DNA of 64,000 nt, taken from positions 1-64,000 of the forward strand of contig PLUF01000075.1 of the NCBI GenBank assembly GCA_003164815.1, read 5' to 3'. Shown piece after piece: positions 33,021 to 41,859 of this stretch. How positions within the stretch are numbered: the first letter of the stretch is position 1; each line of letters begins with the position of its first letter. Source of the DNA: Candidatus Gagatemarchaeum stordalenia. Lineage in GTDB: Archaea; Thermoproteota; Nitrososphaeria; Nitrososphaerales; Gagatemarchaeaceae. Position numbers and translations under genes: made by a program. The notes under the pieces are model-generated. The model was given only the letters and a program-made list of their open reading frames with translations. It was not told the origin of the DNA and searched no databases.

Positions 33021-33578
33021 ATGATGCGACCCAAATCGATTCTCATTTCAATAGCCCTGATAGTTTTTGCTGGCTTCTGGACGTATCTCACCATACGGGC
33101 GATTCCAAGCAACAGTCCTGCAGTGGTCGGCGGCGCTCTCGCGCCTCAGACCGACGTCTGGATCGCTTATGCGGCCATCGCGTCAGCCTCATGGGTACTG
33201 GCAGTTTGCAGCGTCCTGCGCCTATCTCGAAAAGGTCGAGCAGAGTGGAGAAGAGCGGGATTTGATGATTCGACAATTGACATAATGTCAGAGAGCCGGG
33301 GTGCCTTCTCGAGGTTGAAGATTCTCGAAGTACTAAGGAATCCGAACCAACGGGGCTACGTATCGGACGCTACGGGGATCGATTGGCGCGAAGTTGACCG
33401 CGAAGTGAGGCTCTTGGAGGGTCTCGGCCTTGTCGAATTGCAAACAAAACAAGGGCAACGCCAGCTGTTCGGATTGACTGGGAAGGGAGGTGTAGCGTTG
33501 GGTCTCCTTAGAAATAAGTTGAGTGGGGAAAAAGGAGAGGGAGAGGCGAGCGAAGCTCGCACCGACCAAACTAGGTGA
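33021..33578 (+). CDS. Membrane-anchored winged-helix regulator overlapping a G1-like gene
   Basis: About 185 residues from ATG at 33021 (TTG at 32991 would add ten residues). Two membrane helices (ILISIALIVFAGFWTYLTI; WIAYAAIASASWVLAVCSVL) are followed by a basic linker (RKGRAEWRRAGFDD) and a winged helix (about 100-165: SRLKILEVLRNPNQRGYVSD, WREVDREVRLLEGLGL, wing TKQGQRQLFGLTGKG). It has the same plan as the protein at 12251. It converges with, and overlaps by 8 nt, the G1-like gene at 33571, so the association of this regulator type with G1-like genes occurs twice. Confidence 0.7.
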   Translation: MMRPKSILISIALIVFAGFWTYLTIRAIPSNSPAVVGGALAPQTDVWIAYAAIASASWVLAVCSVLRLSRKGRAEWRRAGFDDSTIDIMSESRGAFSRLKILEVLRNPNQRGYVSDATGIDWREVDREVRLLEGLGLVELQTKQGQRQLFGLTGKGGVALGLLRNKLSGEKGEGEASEARTDQTR

Positions 33579-34590
33579 CTGTTGCAGCTCCAGTCGTTGA
33601 GCCCGTTGCAGAGTAGCTGACGGTGACGCCGGATGATGCGGTAGGATAGAGATATGAAAGCATGTTGCTTGAATCGATGTTAACTTGGGTGCCTAACGGA
33701 TAATATACGGCGAGACTAGTGAAGTAGATTGGTGTGTTTATGTATGAGTTGCTCGATGCACCGTATGCCTCCATGCTGGGGATTGCGTATGGTAGGCTAC
33801 CGGTTACTCCGACGTTCGAACCACTGTCCGTTACTAGGGTGTAGGTAGACTGGGTGTTGTCCTGAACGTAGGCAGTCCAACCATTCGAATTGTAGAATTC
33901 AGCGTTGTAGAGATAGTCATCGGCATTCACCTGGATTCGGTATCCGCAAAAGACCGATTCGCAGTAATTTCCGTTCCAGTAGAAGCTCCCGTACAGTTCT
34001 ACAAACATGTCGGGTGATGTCCCGTTGTAGAGGGTGCCGTATGTGAAGCCAGACTGCACGAGGACGCACGGGCCGCTTCCCGAGGCAGGGCAACCGTTTT
34101 GATCGCCGTTGCTAAGGCCTATCCAACCCATGAATTTCCCTGGTGTGCTTGACGGTGGATATGGTATTATCACGTATCCGTACAGCCCTGCATAAGGTCC
34201 GTTGTAGTAGAAGACGCCGCCCGCCCAACAGTTACCTGAGCAATCTATGACCGACGGACCGTAGGAGTATAGCGGATTCACCGACTGCTTAACGCCTGTC
34301 ACTGGGGTGGGTGTTGGAGTGACTGGAAGTCCTACCGGTGCAAGATTGGTCTGGCATGGGACCTCTTCGACCGTTTGCTGTTGTACGCTGCCTGTTAGGC
34401 AACCAGAGTAATCCGGATTTGCGCGTTCCCACAGCTGAAGGAATTGCGGTATTGGAGAACTGCTTGCCGGCGAAGAATTGCTCGTGATATTTGCAAGTGC
34501 CGAAGATGCGCCTGATGCGAGCATCAATAGAACGCTCATTGCCGCTGCGACTGCTAGAGTGGTTTTTGCAGATCTGTTCTTGGACCTCAT
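33571..34590 (-). CDS. Secreted G1 (glutamic) peptidase-like protein
   Basis: 339 residues with a signal peptide (TLAVAAAMSVLLMLASGASS). It shares the N-terminal pro-like segment with the proteins at 12991 and 35300 (DYSGCLTGSVQQQTVEEVPC, then TNLAPVGLPVTP). Catalytic-domain pattern: GWIGL, candidate Gln in VLVQSG (near 178), FVELYG, candidate Glu in SMEAYG (near 273), and Cys pairs (CSGNC, CESVFC). A secreted acid protease is the best guess. The upstream region carries the ATTATCTGTGAAATCTCTA motif shared with the gene at 35300. Confidence 0.55.
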   Translation of the reverse strand: MRSKNRSAKTTLAVAAAMSVLLMLASGASSALANITSNSSPASSSPIPQFLQLWERANPDYSGCLTGSVQQQTVEEVPCQTNLAPVGLPVTPTPTPVTGVKQSVNPLYSYGPSVIDCSGNCWAGGVFYYNGPYAGLYGYVIIPYPPSSTPGKFMGWIGLSNGDQNGCPASGSGPCVLVQSGFTYGTLYNGTSPDMFVELYGSFYWNGNYCESVFCGYRIQVNADDYLYNAEFYNSNGWTAYVQDNTQSTYTLVTDSGSNVGVTGSLPYAIPSMEAYGASSNSYINTPIYFTSLAVYYPLGTQVNIDSSNMLSYLYPTASSGVTVSYSATGSTTGAATVT

Positions 34591-34623
34591 TGATGATCAT
34601 GCGAATTTTGGCTCCAGATTGTT

Positions 34624-34642
34624 TAGAGATTTCACAGATAAT
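34624..34642 (-). promoter_or_regulatory. Shared 19-nt upstream motif (copy 1)
   Basis: On the minus strand ATTATCTGTGAAATCTCTA, identical to the motif at 35672-35690. It lies about 35 nt upstream of the G1-like gene, i.e. between TATA box and start or in the leader, and both genes encode proteins with the same N-terminal segment. Confidence 0.6.
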
Positions 34643-34826
34643 CTTTTCAGCCAATCATGAGATAGATTGAAGTATTTACTTGTAAAACCGGCGAGTCTCA
34701 CCAAGCATTCCCTTCCTGCGAAGACAGACTACGTCAAAGGAGCCAATCGATAATATCTCGTGACAAACCTAGACACCGTGCTACATTTAGATGGTCTGAC
34801 ATGTCGTCGCAGACGAGAGCCGGCCT

Positions 34827-35303
34827 TCAACGCTGAAGCCTTACCGAGACAGATACAAAGCCATAAGGCGCGACTGTACTGTTAGTTCCACCATTGACCG
34901 TAAGCGTAAGGTTGCCCGAGCTTCCATCCATCTTCTGCGCGCTCACTTGGAGCAAGGCGGAACCGTTGGGGTTCCAATTGTTGAGGTGGACGAAGCCCGT
35001 TCCGCTGCCGGTATAGCATTGCGTGAAATCCAAAGCGGGGCCCGAGTATGCGTTTAAGGTGGCGTTCCAGGGACCATGGTAGTTCACCCATACGTTAAAG
35101 GAGAAGATTACATCAGGCGGAAAGCCGCTGGCAACGGAGCATGTGTCTGTCACCGTGGTAGTTGAGACAGACATCTCGGTGGTTGTTGTAATAGATGTCT
35201 TTGCTCCCCCGACCGCGACGAACAGGCTCGCGGAAATCAGCACACCGGCTAAGATTATCGCCGCTGCGATGGTAAGGTAGCTGCGGGTCGGCTGGCCGCT
35301 CAA
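34827..35303 (-). CDS. N-terminally anchored secreted protein (paralogue of 52388)
   Basis: 158 residues from a TTG at 35303 that overlaps the upstream stop as TTGA. SGQPTRSYLTIAAAIILAGV then LISASLFVAVGG forms the anchor helix, nearly the same as in the 259-aa protein at 52388 (RNYLAVASAIVIAGVLISAS). A short Thr stalk and a beta-rich domain follow (VIFSFNVWVNYHGPWNATL, SGTGFVHLNNWNPNGSALL). The longer open frame reaching 35456 is a shadow of the upstream gene. Function unknown. Confidence 0.6.
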   Translation of the reverse strand: MSGQPTRSYLTIAAAIILAGVLISASLFVAVGGAKTSITTTTEMSVSTTTVTDTCSVASGFPPDVIFSFNVWVNYHGPWNATLNAYSGPALDFTQCYTGSGTGFVHLNNWNPNGSALLQVSAQKMDGSSGNLTLTVNGGTNSTVAPYGFVSVSVRLQR

Positions 35304-35641
35304 GGCGAGCTGCTCGTAGAGCTCGTCGTGGAATTCGTGCTTGAAGTACTTATGGAAGTTGTTGACGTGGGAGTTAAGGGAATTCCCACAGGTGGAATAT
35401 TGGTCTGGCATGGAACTTGGACGATGGTGAAGGGATTCTGCGTGCCAGTGTAGCAACCGGGTTGGATTTCAGGAGGCAGCGTCAGAATTTGTGTGGTCAT
35501 GTATTGACCCGTTCCGACGTTAGCGATGTTGCTCGCGGCGTTCGCGTCCATATGAATCGCAAGTGCCATTGCCAAAATGACAATGCTTGTCATTAGCGAC
35601 GCTGCAATGGCTGTCCTTGTAGTTCTAGTTTTGAATCTCAT
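35300..35641 (-). CDS. Short secreted protein sharing the N-terminal segment of the G1-like proteins
   Basis: 113 residues from ATG at 35641. After a signal peptide (IAASLMTSIVILAMALAIHM) it has GCYTGTQNPFTIVQVPCQTN then IPPVGIPLTP, clearly related to the pro-like segment of the G1-like protein at 33571, and then stops after a Ser/Thr-rich tail. It therefore lacks the catalytic domain: a free-standing inhibitor/pro-segment, or a truncated gene. Its stop overlaps the next gene's TTG start. Confidence 0.55.
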   Translation of the reverse strand: MRFKTRTTRTAIAASLMTSIVILAMALAIHMDANAASNIANVGTGQYMTTQILTLPPEIQPGCYTGTQNPFTIVQVPCQTNIPPVGIPLTPTSTTSISTSSTNSTTSSTSSSP

Positions 35642-35671
35642 TTCCACAAAATTCGGTTGATGGGCGACATA

Positions 35672-35690
35672 TAGAGATTTCACAGATAAT
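35672..35690 (-). promoter_or_regulatory. Shared 19-nt upstream motif (copy 2)
   Basis: ATTATCTGTGAAATCTCTA on the minus strand, followed at once by TATGTC and the start at 35641. Identical to 34624-34642. Confidence 0.6.
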
Positions 35691-35974
35691 TTCTTTACGG
35701 ATTTGACTCGGCGAACATTATTCTTGCTCTTCGGACATGGATGGACTTTCTGCGATTAAGGGGCCATTTGTCCTGAATTGGCAGTTTCATCTATGAAGAA
35801 CCGAGTCCCGTCGATGCAGAGGTGACTTGGAGCTCCCCGATGTCATGACAACGCTAGCTAGGAGAGTCTGTACGACCTCAGCCACTAAGAACAAGCCGGT
35901 GGTGGCATATCAAATCAACGAAACGAGCCCCAAAATTCGGGTTATTGAGCCCTTCTCTTTGTTTGGATGCGGCC

Positions 35975-36592
35975 CTATTTCTTCTCCATGTTCACGACTT
36001 GGGAAGCGTACTTGGTTTCCGATGGCTCTACTGATGAATAGACTAATACTCCGCCTTTGTCAGCATGCGCTTTCAGCAGCTCCATCACCTTCTCCCCGGT
36101 CTCTGGGTCCAGGTTGGAGAGCGGCTCATCCGCAATCAGGATAGGAGTCCCTCTGAGTATCGCCCTGGCCAAGTCCACCCTCTTCTTCTCCCCACCGCTC
36201 AACTTTGGGGGCCGGTGATTCAGCCTGTCTCCGAGGCCGAGCTGGGTCAGCACCTTCACCGCCTTCTCCTTCGGCGCCCCGGTGACCTCTGTGACGTTTT
36301 CCAGCGCGGTGATGTACGGGATCAGGAGTGGCTCCTGGAAGGTGTAAGACACCTTCTCCCTCCTCAACTCATCCATCTCCGGGTCGCTAATCTTGGTTAC
36401 GTCCTTACCGTCGATGGTCAGGATTCCCTTGTCCGGCCTCGTTATCAGCGCGACGAGTTTCAGGAGGGTTGATTTTCCGCAGCCGCTCCTCCCCAGAAGG
36501 CACAGTGGCTTCCCCTCCTCTACCTGAAGGTCCATCGCCTCGAGCACCCTGATGGCGCCGTAGTTCTTGTAGACCCCTTCGAGCTTGATCAT
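35975..36592 (-). CDS. ABC transporter ATPase (LolD/MacB-type)
   Basis: 205 residues. Walker A GRSGCGKSTLLK (near 33-44), signature KLSGGEKKRVDLARAIL, Walker B ILIADEPLSNLDPETG, H-loop region replaced by VYSSVEPSE (Ser/Val where His is usual, which may lower ATPase activity). It works with the two FtsX/MacB-type permeases just upstream. Such systems drive extraction or export of substrates across one membrane by mechanotransmission. The partial ATPase at the right edge of the window (ADEPLSNLDQKT, LLYSAVRESD) is closely similar. Confidence 0.85.
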   Translation of the reverse strand: MIKLEGVYKNYGAIRVLEAMDLQVEEGKPLCLLGRSGCGKSTLLKLVALITRPDKGILTIDGKDVTKISDPEMDELRREKVSYTFQEPLLIPYITALENVTEVTGAPKEKAVKVLTQLGLGDRLNHRPPKLSGGEKKRVDLARAILRGTPILIADEPLSNLDPETGEKVMELLKAHADKGGVLVYSSVEPSETKYASQVVNMEKK

Positions 36593-36593
36593 G

Positions 36594-37799
36594 CTAGTAC
36601 GCCCTCAGGATTCCGTCGAGCCCCATCCTCTTTAGTCTTTGGACGACCGTCCAGGAAGCGAACAGGGACATCAGTATGGCCAGTAGGAGGCCGGTGACCA
36701 CGTAGAACGGGTCGGCGGCGGCCGCGACAGTCACCTTCTCGGCGAAGATGTAGTATGTGGAAGTGAAGAAGTGGCTGGCGGCCACGGAGATGACGGCGGC
36801 CAGCGCGAACGATACTATTGAGAGCATCAGGAAGTAGTACGAGTAGAGAGAGTAGAGCTCCCTCCACTTCCACCCCTGGGTCAGCAGCATCCCCGCCTCC
36901 CAGCTCCTCTTGCCCGCGACCAAATGGGACACCAGGAACGTTATCGCAATGACCGCGACCAGGGAGATGAGCCCGATGATTTCATACAGGGGGGCCGTCT
37001 GGGTCACGAAGCTCTGGGCGTCCTGGGCGAAGACCTGGTCGTAGTTGGCTTGGAAGGGAGGAGGGAGGAGCTGGCTGATGGCGCTCCCCACCCTTGGGAC
37101 GTCGGCCACGCTGTCCACCTTAACTATCAGGTAGTTGCTCCTGTTGCTCCCCCACTCCTCTTGGTACAGCTGCGGCCCGAGGTGGTTCATCATGAACGTG
37201 GAGTTCCAGAAGAGGGCTATGTCGCTGAATAGCGGATTTACCGCTACCTCGCCAACTGCTGTGGCGTTAAAGTGCGAACCAACTATGCTGACATTGGCGC
37301 AGGCCCCACATCCGATTGCCACCTCCTGGGCGACTCCGAGTTGGACATCGGTTTGCGGAGGTTGTGAATCCTCCAAGTAGGGTTCGAAGGCGAAAGCTGG
37401 TTCGTTTCCCGGAGCCTTGCCTGAGGAGAGGGTGAGCAGAGCAGGAGGGAAACCGCCTGGTCCGCCAACGAGCACGCTTGAAACCCCGAAGTTGGCCAGG
37501 GGGATCACATGCCATTGCCCGGTACCTAGGGTGGTGTTGAAGTTGTGGACCACGAAGTAGGTCCCATTGACGACGAATGGGTAGATCTCCTGGACGCCTG
37601 GGATGGCGGAGATGTTGCGTATCGTACTCTGGAGGATCACGCCCCCGCTTCCCTCCACAGAGATGTAGGTACCCACACCGTTGGCGTAAGTTGTCAGATT
37701 AGAGCTGAGCGTGGAGCCAATCGATGGTATCAGGATCCAGGCGGTGAGGCCGGAGGTGAGGACACCGACTATGACAACCGACCAACCTACTTCGCGCAA
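36594..37799 (-). CDS. FtsX/MacB-type ABC permease 1
   Basis: 401 residues. One N-terminal helix (SVVIVGVLTSGLTAWILIPS) is followed by an extracellular domain of about 240 residues (TYISVEGSGGVILQSTIRNI, YLIVKVDSVADVPRVGSAIS), then three helices at the C-terminus (GLISLVAVIAITFLVSHLV, FLMLSIVSFALAAVISVAAS, YVVTGLLLAILMSLFASWTV), the MacB/FtsX topology. It ends 1 nt before the ATPase start. It is a close paralogue of the next permease; the pair probably forms a heterodimer. Confidence 0.8.
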   Translation of the reverse strand: MREVGWSVVIVGVLTSGLTAWILIPSIGSTLSSNLTTYANGVGTYISVEGSGGVILQSTIRNISAIPGVQEIYPFVVNGTYFVVHNFNTTLGTGQWHVIPLANFGVSSVLVGGPGGFPPALLTLSSGKAPGNEPAFAFEPYLEDSQPPQTDVQLGVAQEVAIGCGACANVSIVGSHFNATAVGEVAVNPLFSDIALFWNSTFMMNHLGPQLYQEEWGSNRSNYLIVKVDSVADVPRVGSAISQLLPPPFQANYDQVFAQDAQSFVTQTAPLYEIIGLISLVAVIAITFLVSHLVAGKRSWEAGMLLTQGWKWRELYSLYSYYFLMLSIVSFALAAVISVAASHFFTSTYYIFAEKVTVAAAADPFYVVTGLLLAILMSLFASWTVVQRLKRMGLDGILRAY

Positions 37800-37868
37800 C
37801 GCTCGACTGGTGCTGAGTCTCAGTGCCCTTCGGGTCGTTGGGTCATCACCCTCAGTGTGATCTTCATT

Positions 37869-39134
37869 CTAGTACTCCCTCACGATATCGTCAAGTCCCA
37901 TCCGCTTCTGCCTCCTGACGATGATGTATGATGAAAGGAAGGCCAGCACGATGGCGAACGCGAGGCCACTGATCAGGTAGAGAGGAACGACCGCCGCAGT
38001 GAAGGTGGTGAAGGTACCATACACGTTGTATGTGGCGGTGAAGTACCGACTGGCGAACGTCGACAAGAGGGCCGCGATGGCGAAAGAGGCCAGTGAAAGG
38101 AAGAGGAAGTAGGCAGAGTACAGGGTGTACACTTCTCTCCAACTCCAGCCCTGGGTGAGGTAGACGCCCGCCTCCCAGTCCCTTCTTCTGGCAATCAAGA
38201 GCGACACCAGAAACGAGACTCCTGCTACTGCGATGAGTGAAACGGCCCCGATGAGCTCGTACAGCGGCGCGGTCTGAGAGGTTAACGACTGCAGGCTCTG
38301 AGACAACGCCTGGTTATAGACCACGGTGAAGAGGCCGTACTGGGGTGGCTGGATAAGCTGCTGGGTCGCGTTGGCAACGCGTGGGACGTCAGCGACGCTA
38401 TCGACCTTCACTATGATGTAGTTGCTTCCATTCCCATCCCACGTCTGCCTGTACAATGTAGGGCCGAGTTTGTGAAGCATCAATGTTGAGTTCCAGAGAA
38501 TGAAGACATTGGCGAACAGAGGATTGAGCGCGAGCGATCCCACAGCAGTCGCTTCAAAGGGGTCCGTTACGTTTCCGTGGGATTGGGCCGGGTGGAGGCA
38601 GAATTGGCATGCGATGTCCACCTCCTCTGTGGCGTTCAACTGAACGTTCGGCGCCCTGTTTATGTCGAACTCGGGTGCGTTACTCGGATATCTTCCTGCG
38701 GCAAGAACCAAGAGGCTTGGTGGAAAGCCCTTCGGACCGCCGAGCAGGGCGCTGGTCTCGCCTTCGTACATCGTGACCTGACCAGTAGAATTCCTTACGT
38801 ATAGTGTGGTGAGATTGAGGATTATCGGGTACGTCTTCTCTACCCCCGGGATTCTGGCGATGGCATCCGTGACGTTCTGAGGCAGCAGAGAGGCACATCC
38901 TCCGAACGCCGGTACGCACCGACCACCACCAGTATTGACCACAATGTAGGTCCCCACGCCGTTAGAGTAGGCGTCAACCCCGGTCTCCAGGCTTGTCGCC
39001 ACCGAAGGTATCAGTATCCAAGCCACCAGGCCCGATGTCAGGACGACCACAATAACGAGCGACCAGCCCGCCTCACGGAAGACTCGCTTCCATGCTAGGT
39101 CTACTGAGTCATGCCTTTGCTTTGTCGCTTTCAC
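37869..39134 (-). CDS. FtsX/MacB-type ABC permease 2
   Basis: 421 residues with the same topology as permease 1 and near-identical stretches (IIVKVDSVADVPRVANATQQ, TSQTAPLYELIGAVSLIAVA). It has extra Cys in the periplasm-side domain (GGRCVPAFGGCASLL, VDIACQFCLHPA). Located 69 nt upstream of permease 1 and 18 nt downstream of the anchored protein at 39153, it forms a four-gene operon. Substrate unknown. Confidence 0.8.
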   Translation of the reverse strand: MKATKQRHDSVDLAWKRVFREAGWSLVIVVVLTSGLVAWILIPSVATSLETGVDAYSNGVGTYIVVNTGGGRCVPAFGGCASLLPQNVTDAIARIPGVEKTYPIILNLTTLYVRNSTGQVTMYEGETSALLGGPKGFPPSLLVLAAGRYPSNAPEFDINRAPNVQLNATEEVDIACQFCLHPAQSHGNVTDPFEATAVGSLALNPLFANVFILWNSTLMLHKLGPTLYRQTWDGNGSNYIIVKVDSVADVPRVANATQQLIQPPQYGLFTVVYNQALSQSLQSLTSQTAPLYELIGAVSLIAVAGVSFLVSLLIARRRDWEAGVYLTQGWSWREVYTLYSAYFLFLSLASFAIAALLSTFASRYFTATYNVYGTFTTFTAAVVPLYLISGLAFAIVLAFLSSYIIVRRQKRMGLDDIVREY

Positions 39135-39152
39135 TGAATTGCACCAATCGCC

Positions 39153-39695
39153 TCATGGTGAAGGGGAGCATGCACCGCCTTTGATTTCATACACATACAC
39201 GCTCGATTGGATAACAGGCGCGTTGACCAGGACATTGGGATCTTGAAACTTGATGTTATAGCTGCCCGTCGTGGGAACACAGAAAGTGTAATTTCCAGAT
39301 TGCTGTCCAGTCCTCGAGAATGCCAGTCCTCCAGTCGTATTATAGAGATGCACATCGATTACACCAGTCGCATTCCAGACCAATTCAGCGTACATACTAG
39401 AGTTTAGTTCCACTTCGAAAGAGCCCCCTTTTGGGAATGATCCACCCAGTGGACCACTAGTCCCTCCTGCATTAATGGCTGAACCGGGAGAAGTTGTCTG
39501 ACTTTGCGTGGCAGAACTCTCAGCATGGGTTGTTGTAGAGGTAGTAGTGGAGCTGGTTGTCGGGGCACTAGTAGACTCCCCTACGGGTGGACCACCTCTT
39601 AAGGAACCGGGGCCTAGCAGTACATACGAAACGACGGCGAAGACCAGGATTAACATGAGAACTAGGGCTACCCTACCCGAGCTTGTTCCTGTCAT
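39153..39695 (-). CDS. Membrane-anchored extracellular protein heading the ABC operon
   Basis: About 180 residues from ATG at 39695 (the open frame to 39779 adds an unlikely leader). A helix (VALVLMLILVFAVVSYVLLG) and a Ser/Thr stalk precede a beta domain (GSFEVELNSSMYAELVWNAT, YTFCVPTTGSYNIKFQDPN) like the emp24/GOLD or PPC-type sandwich. One Cys pair (FCVP, GGACSPSP). Eighteen nt before permease 2, so it is likely a substrate-binding or accessory subunit of the transporter. Confidence 0.6.
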   Translation of the reverse strand: MTGTSSGRVALVLMLILVFAVVSYVLLGPGSLRGGPPVGESTSAPTTSSTTTSTTTHAESSATQSQTTSPGSAINAGGTSGPLGGSFPKGGSFEVELNSSMYAELVWNATGVIDVHLYNTTGGLAFSRTGQQSGNYTFCVPTTGSYNIKFQDPNVLVNAPVIQSSVYVYEIKGGACSPSP

Positions 39696-39779
39696 CTTAG
39701 AGCCAGGCAATTGAATAGGCTTCGCTGGGAGATTTGCGCCGTAAAACCATTTTAGGTTTGGCATGACCTTTGGGTTCAC

Positions 39780-40058
39780 CTATCAGCTAACATCAGAGAA
39801 CTAGCGTGATCGTAGCCTCCAGTAGCGATGTTGCGAACGTGTACGCTGACGCTCGATTCGAGACCAAGCTAGTAACGGAATCGGAATCCATGCAGCAAGC
39901 CCAGACGAAACTGTACATGTGATCAGGAGAGACCTCCCAGCCTCCCTCACAATACGACTGAAAGGGGGTCCGAGGCCTTTGTTTCTTGGTCGCCCAACAA
40001 CTATGGCTGTCGTATATTCTCATTGGCAAAAATAGAGTTTGGGGGCTCACGGCTGTGG
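39780..40058. other. Gene-free stretch
   Basis: I see no credible coding sequence; the 91-codon minus frame lacks a domain-like composition. Confidence 0.3.
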
Positions 40059-40424
40059 CTAGTTGCAATTACAGTACACGTCGCTCGCGCCAATGGTTGT
40101 CGAACTGGAGCCAGCGTTGTCGTAGTAGCTGCTGAAACTCACCGACGAGCTCCCAGTGAACCCAGCGCCGAGGCCTGTGGTTACGGCAGTGCAGTATGTC
40201 GTTCCACTGAGCACATACCCTGCACAAATTGTCTGTGATGCGCTGTTCGATGTCACATCAGATGAGAATGACCAGGCAGAGTAGGAATACCCACATGACT
40301 GCGTAGGTGAGAGAGTGCAGTTGAACGAATGTGTTGTTGCGAATACGGCCGAGGTTCCGGCGAGCACCGTGAGAGAGATAATCGCCCCCAATGAGAGAGC
40401 TAAGATGGACGTCTTTCTCTTCAT
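40059..40424 (-). CDS. Small secreted Cys-rich protein
   Basis: 121 residues with a signal peptide (SLGAIISLTVLAGTSAVFAT). The mature part of about 95 residues has six Cys (FNCTLSPTQSCGYSY, TICAGYVLSGTTYCT, DVYCNCN) in a Ser/Tyr/Gly-rich context, so a small disulfide-stabilised fold is likely. A strong TATA box (ATATATATTCG) lies about 30 nt upstream with paired TTTGCAA sites behind it. No family recognised. Confidence 0.65.
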   Translation of the reverse strand: MKRKTSILALSLGAIISLTVLAGTSAVFATTHSFNCTLSPTQSCGYSYSAWSFSSDVTSNSASQTICAGYVLSGTTYCTAVTTGLGAGFTGSSSVSFSSYYDNAGSSSTTIGASDVYCNCN

Positions 40425-40448
40425 GATTGTTTTCCGATGGGTGGAGAC

Positions 40449-40482
40449 GATATATATTCGACGTTTGCAAAGTATTGCAAAG
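40449..40482 (-). promoter_or_regulatory. Promoter of the gene at 40059 with paired TTGCAA sites
   Basis: Minus strand: GCTTTGCAATACTTTGCAAA then CGTCGAATATATATCG. Two TTTGCAA half-sites ten bases apart sit immediately upstream of the TATA box. Confidence 0.6.
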
Positions 40483-40937
40483 CAAAACTTGTGAAAAGTC
40501 GTAAATCTGCCACAAGAGCTTACTGGTTCGACGGCATTAGACTGGTCGATGGAATCGAAGGCACCAACGATAGCGCTCTCACAAGTGATTTGGGAGGCAG
40601 TTGTAGACTGCTCATCATGCTAGCCATAGCCAAGTTGACAGAAAAGACGCTAAGGAAAAGTAGAAGGGTTATGGTTGCGCTTACCCAATTTCAGAACTGC
40701 ATTCATTTCATTATGCTAAACGCGACAGAGCGTTATAATCCCGTGTCTGGCAATGCACAACAACTGTTAGCAATTGCAAGACAGCTTCCCAGACAAACTG
40801 AGCCTATTTCTACTCCACGCGTTTCTGCAACCGAATGTTGTCAAATGGTAGATGACGCCATGATGAGTGGATACGATGGGGCGTTCTTTTCTGTGAAATC
40901 TATTTAAGAAGTCCATGGGAGGTTTCTCCATTTTCCC
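40483..40937. other. Probably non-coding stretch
   Basis: A 156-codon plus frame (40437-40907) is open but has no start context or recognisable composition. CTGTTAGCAATTGCAAGACA at about 40766 resembles the CTAGCA/TTGCAA promoter elements. Confidence 0.3.
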
Positions 40938-41474
40938 ATGCAAGAGCGAAGAAAGACTCGGACCAAGGCCTTTCGGTTCAACGTCAGTTTACTCGAAGGG
41001 CTAGAAAGGGCGGCCGACAATGCTGGCATGAGCCAGAACGCTTTCATGGGCGAGTTGCTAGCAGACAGGCTTCTCGTCGATCCGCTAGTCAGAGCCTTCC
41101 ACGGGATAGGCCTCAGCGACGAGACCTTCCAGTCCATCCTGGGCAGCACAGACGCAGACGCGGTGGAGATGGCGGGCTCTGAGATGGCAAGAAAGAATTT
41201 CCCGCTGGTATGCGAACTGTACCGGACCAGCGGGCAAATTCTGGCTTTCAGGGAATTCTTGATAGAGATCCTCGGAAAGCACGCCGGTTGGTTCCATATG
41301 GAAGACGATGGTGACGGAACCCAGAGGTCGATGACTTTGACGCACTCCTTCGGCCGCAAGTGGTCGATATTCGTCAAGTCGTATATTCTTAGCGCGCATA
41401 GCACAATCTCAAAGGATAAGATGAGTATCGAGATTGCGGACCAGTTCATTCGGATTGATTTTTCGCCAACATAA
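40938..41474 (+). CDS. RHH-type regulator, 178 aa (copy B, diverged)
   Basis: 178 residues, same length and layout as copies A and C: RRKTRTKAFRFNVSLLEGLE, ADNAGMSQNAFMGELLADRL, and the C-terminal KSYILSAHSTISKDKMSIEI. About half of the positions match copy A. It precedes the compound iteron block, so it might also bind element DNA. Whether it is chromosomal or element-borne is unclear. Confidence 0.7.
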   Translation: MQERRKTRTKAFRFNVSLLEGLERAADNAGMSQNAFMGELLADRLLVDPLVRAFHGIGLSDETFQSILGSTDADAVEMAGSEMARKNFPLVCELYRTSGQILAFREFLIEILGKHAGWFHMEDDGDGTQRSMTLTHSFGRKWSIFVKSYILSAHSTISKDKMSIEIADQFIRIDFSPT

Positions 41475-41859
41475 CGATTTGCAGCTCGGAATGAAGACGT
41501 CACCCTAATGATAGAGTTCTCATTCGCTCGTTAGAACATCCTCGCACAGTGGTCGAGCAAGAGCGGGCTCTTGATGGCCTCGCGGAGGTTCTGGACGTAT
41601 TTCCCTTCGAGGATAGACCGTCCTTCTTCTCTCTTCCGCCGGACATGGAAAGGGAGAACCAATGCCACAAGAGGAGCGAGCGACTTGGTGGTCCCTTGCA
41701 AGCCTTGCAACAAATACAATATGTTCAAAGTGTTGCAACCCTTGCAACACAAGCTGACAGGAAGAATCGTTTGGACACTCGAACTCGAGCTCTTCACGCG
41801 CGACTTGGCCGTCAGTGACCCATGCGCAGATGAAGAGGGCTGGTAGAGCGAGCAGCAGG
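41475..41859. other. Relic-like stretch before iteron block B
   Basis: It contains TTGCAAGCCTTGCAAC (41695) and GTTGCAACCCTTGCAAC (41734) and open frames on both strands (for example 41531-41887 minus) that I cannot assign. It is probably decayed element DNA. Confidence 0.35.

Noticed and set aside
40437-40907. 156-codon plus-strand ORF
   Set aside because: Begins inside the promoter of a minus-strand gene and has no protein-like domain or start signal.
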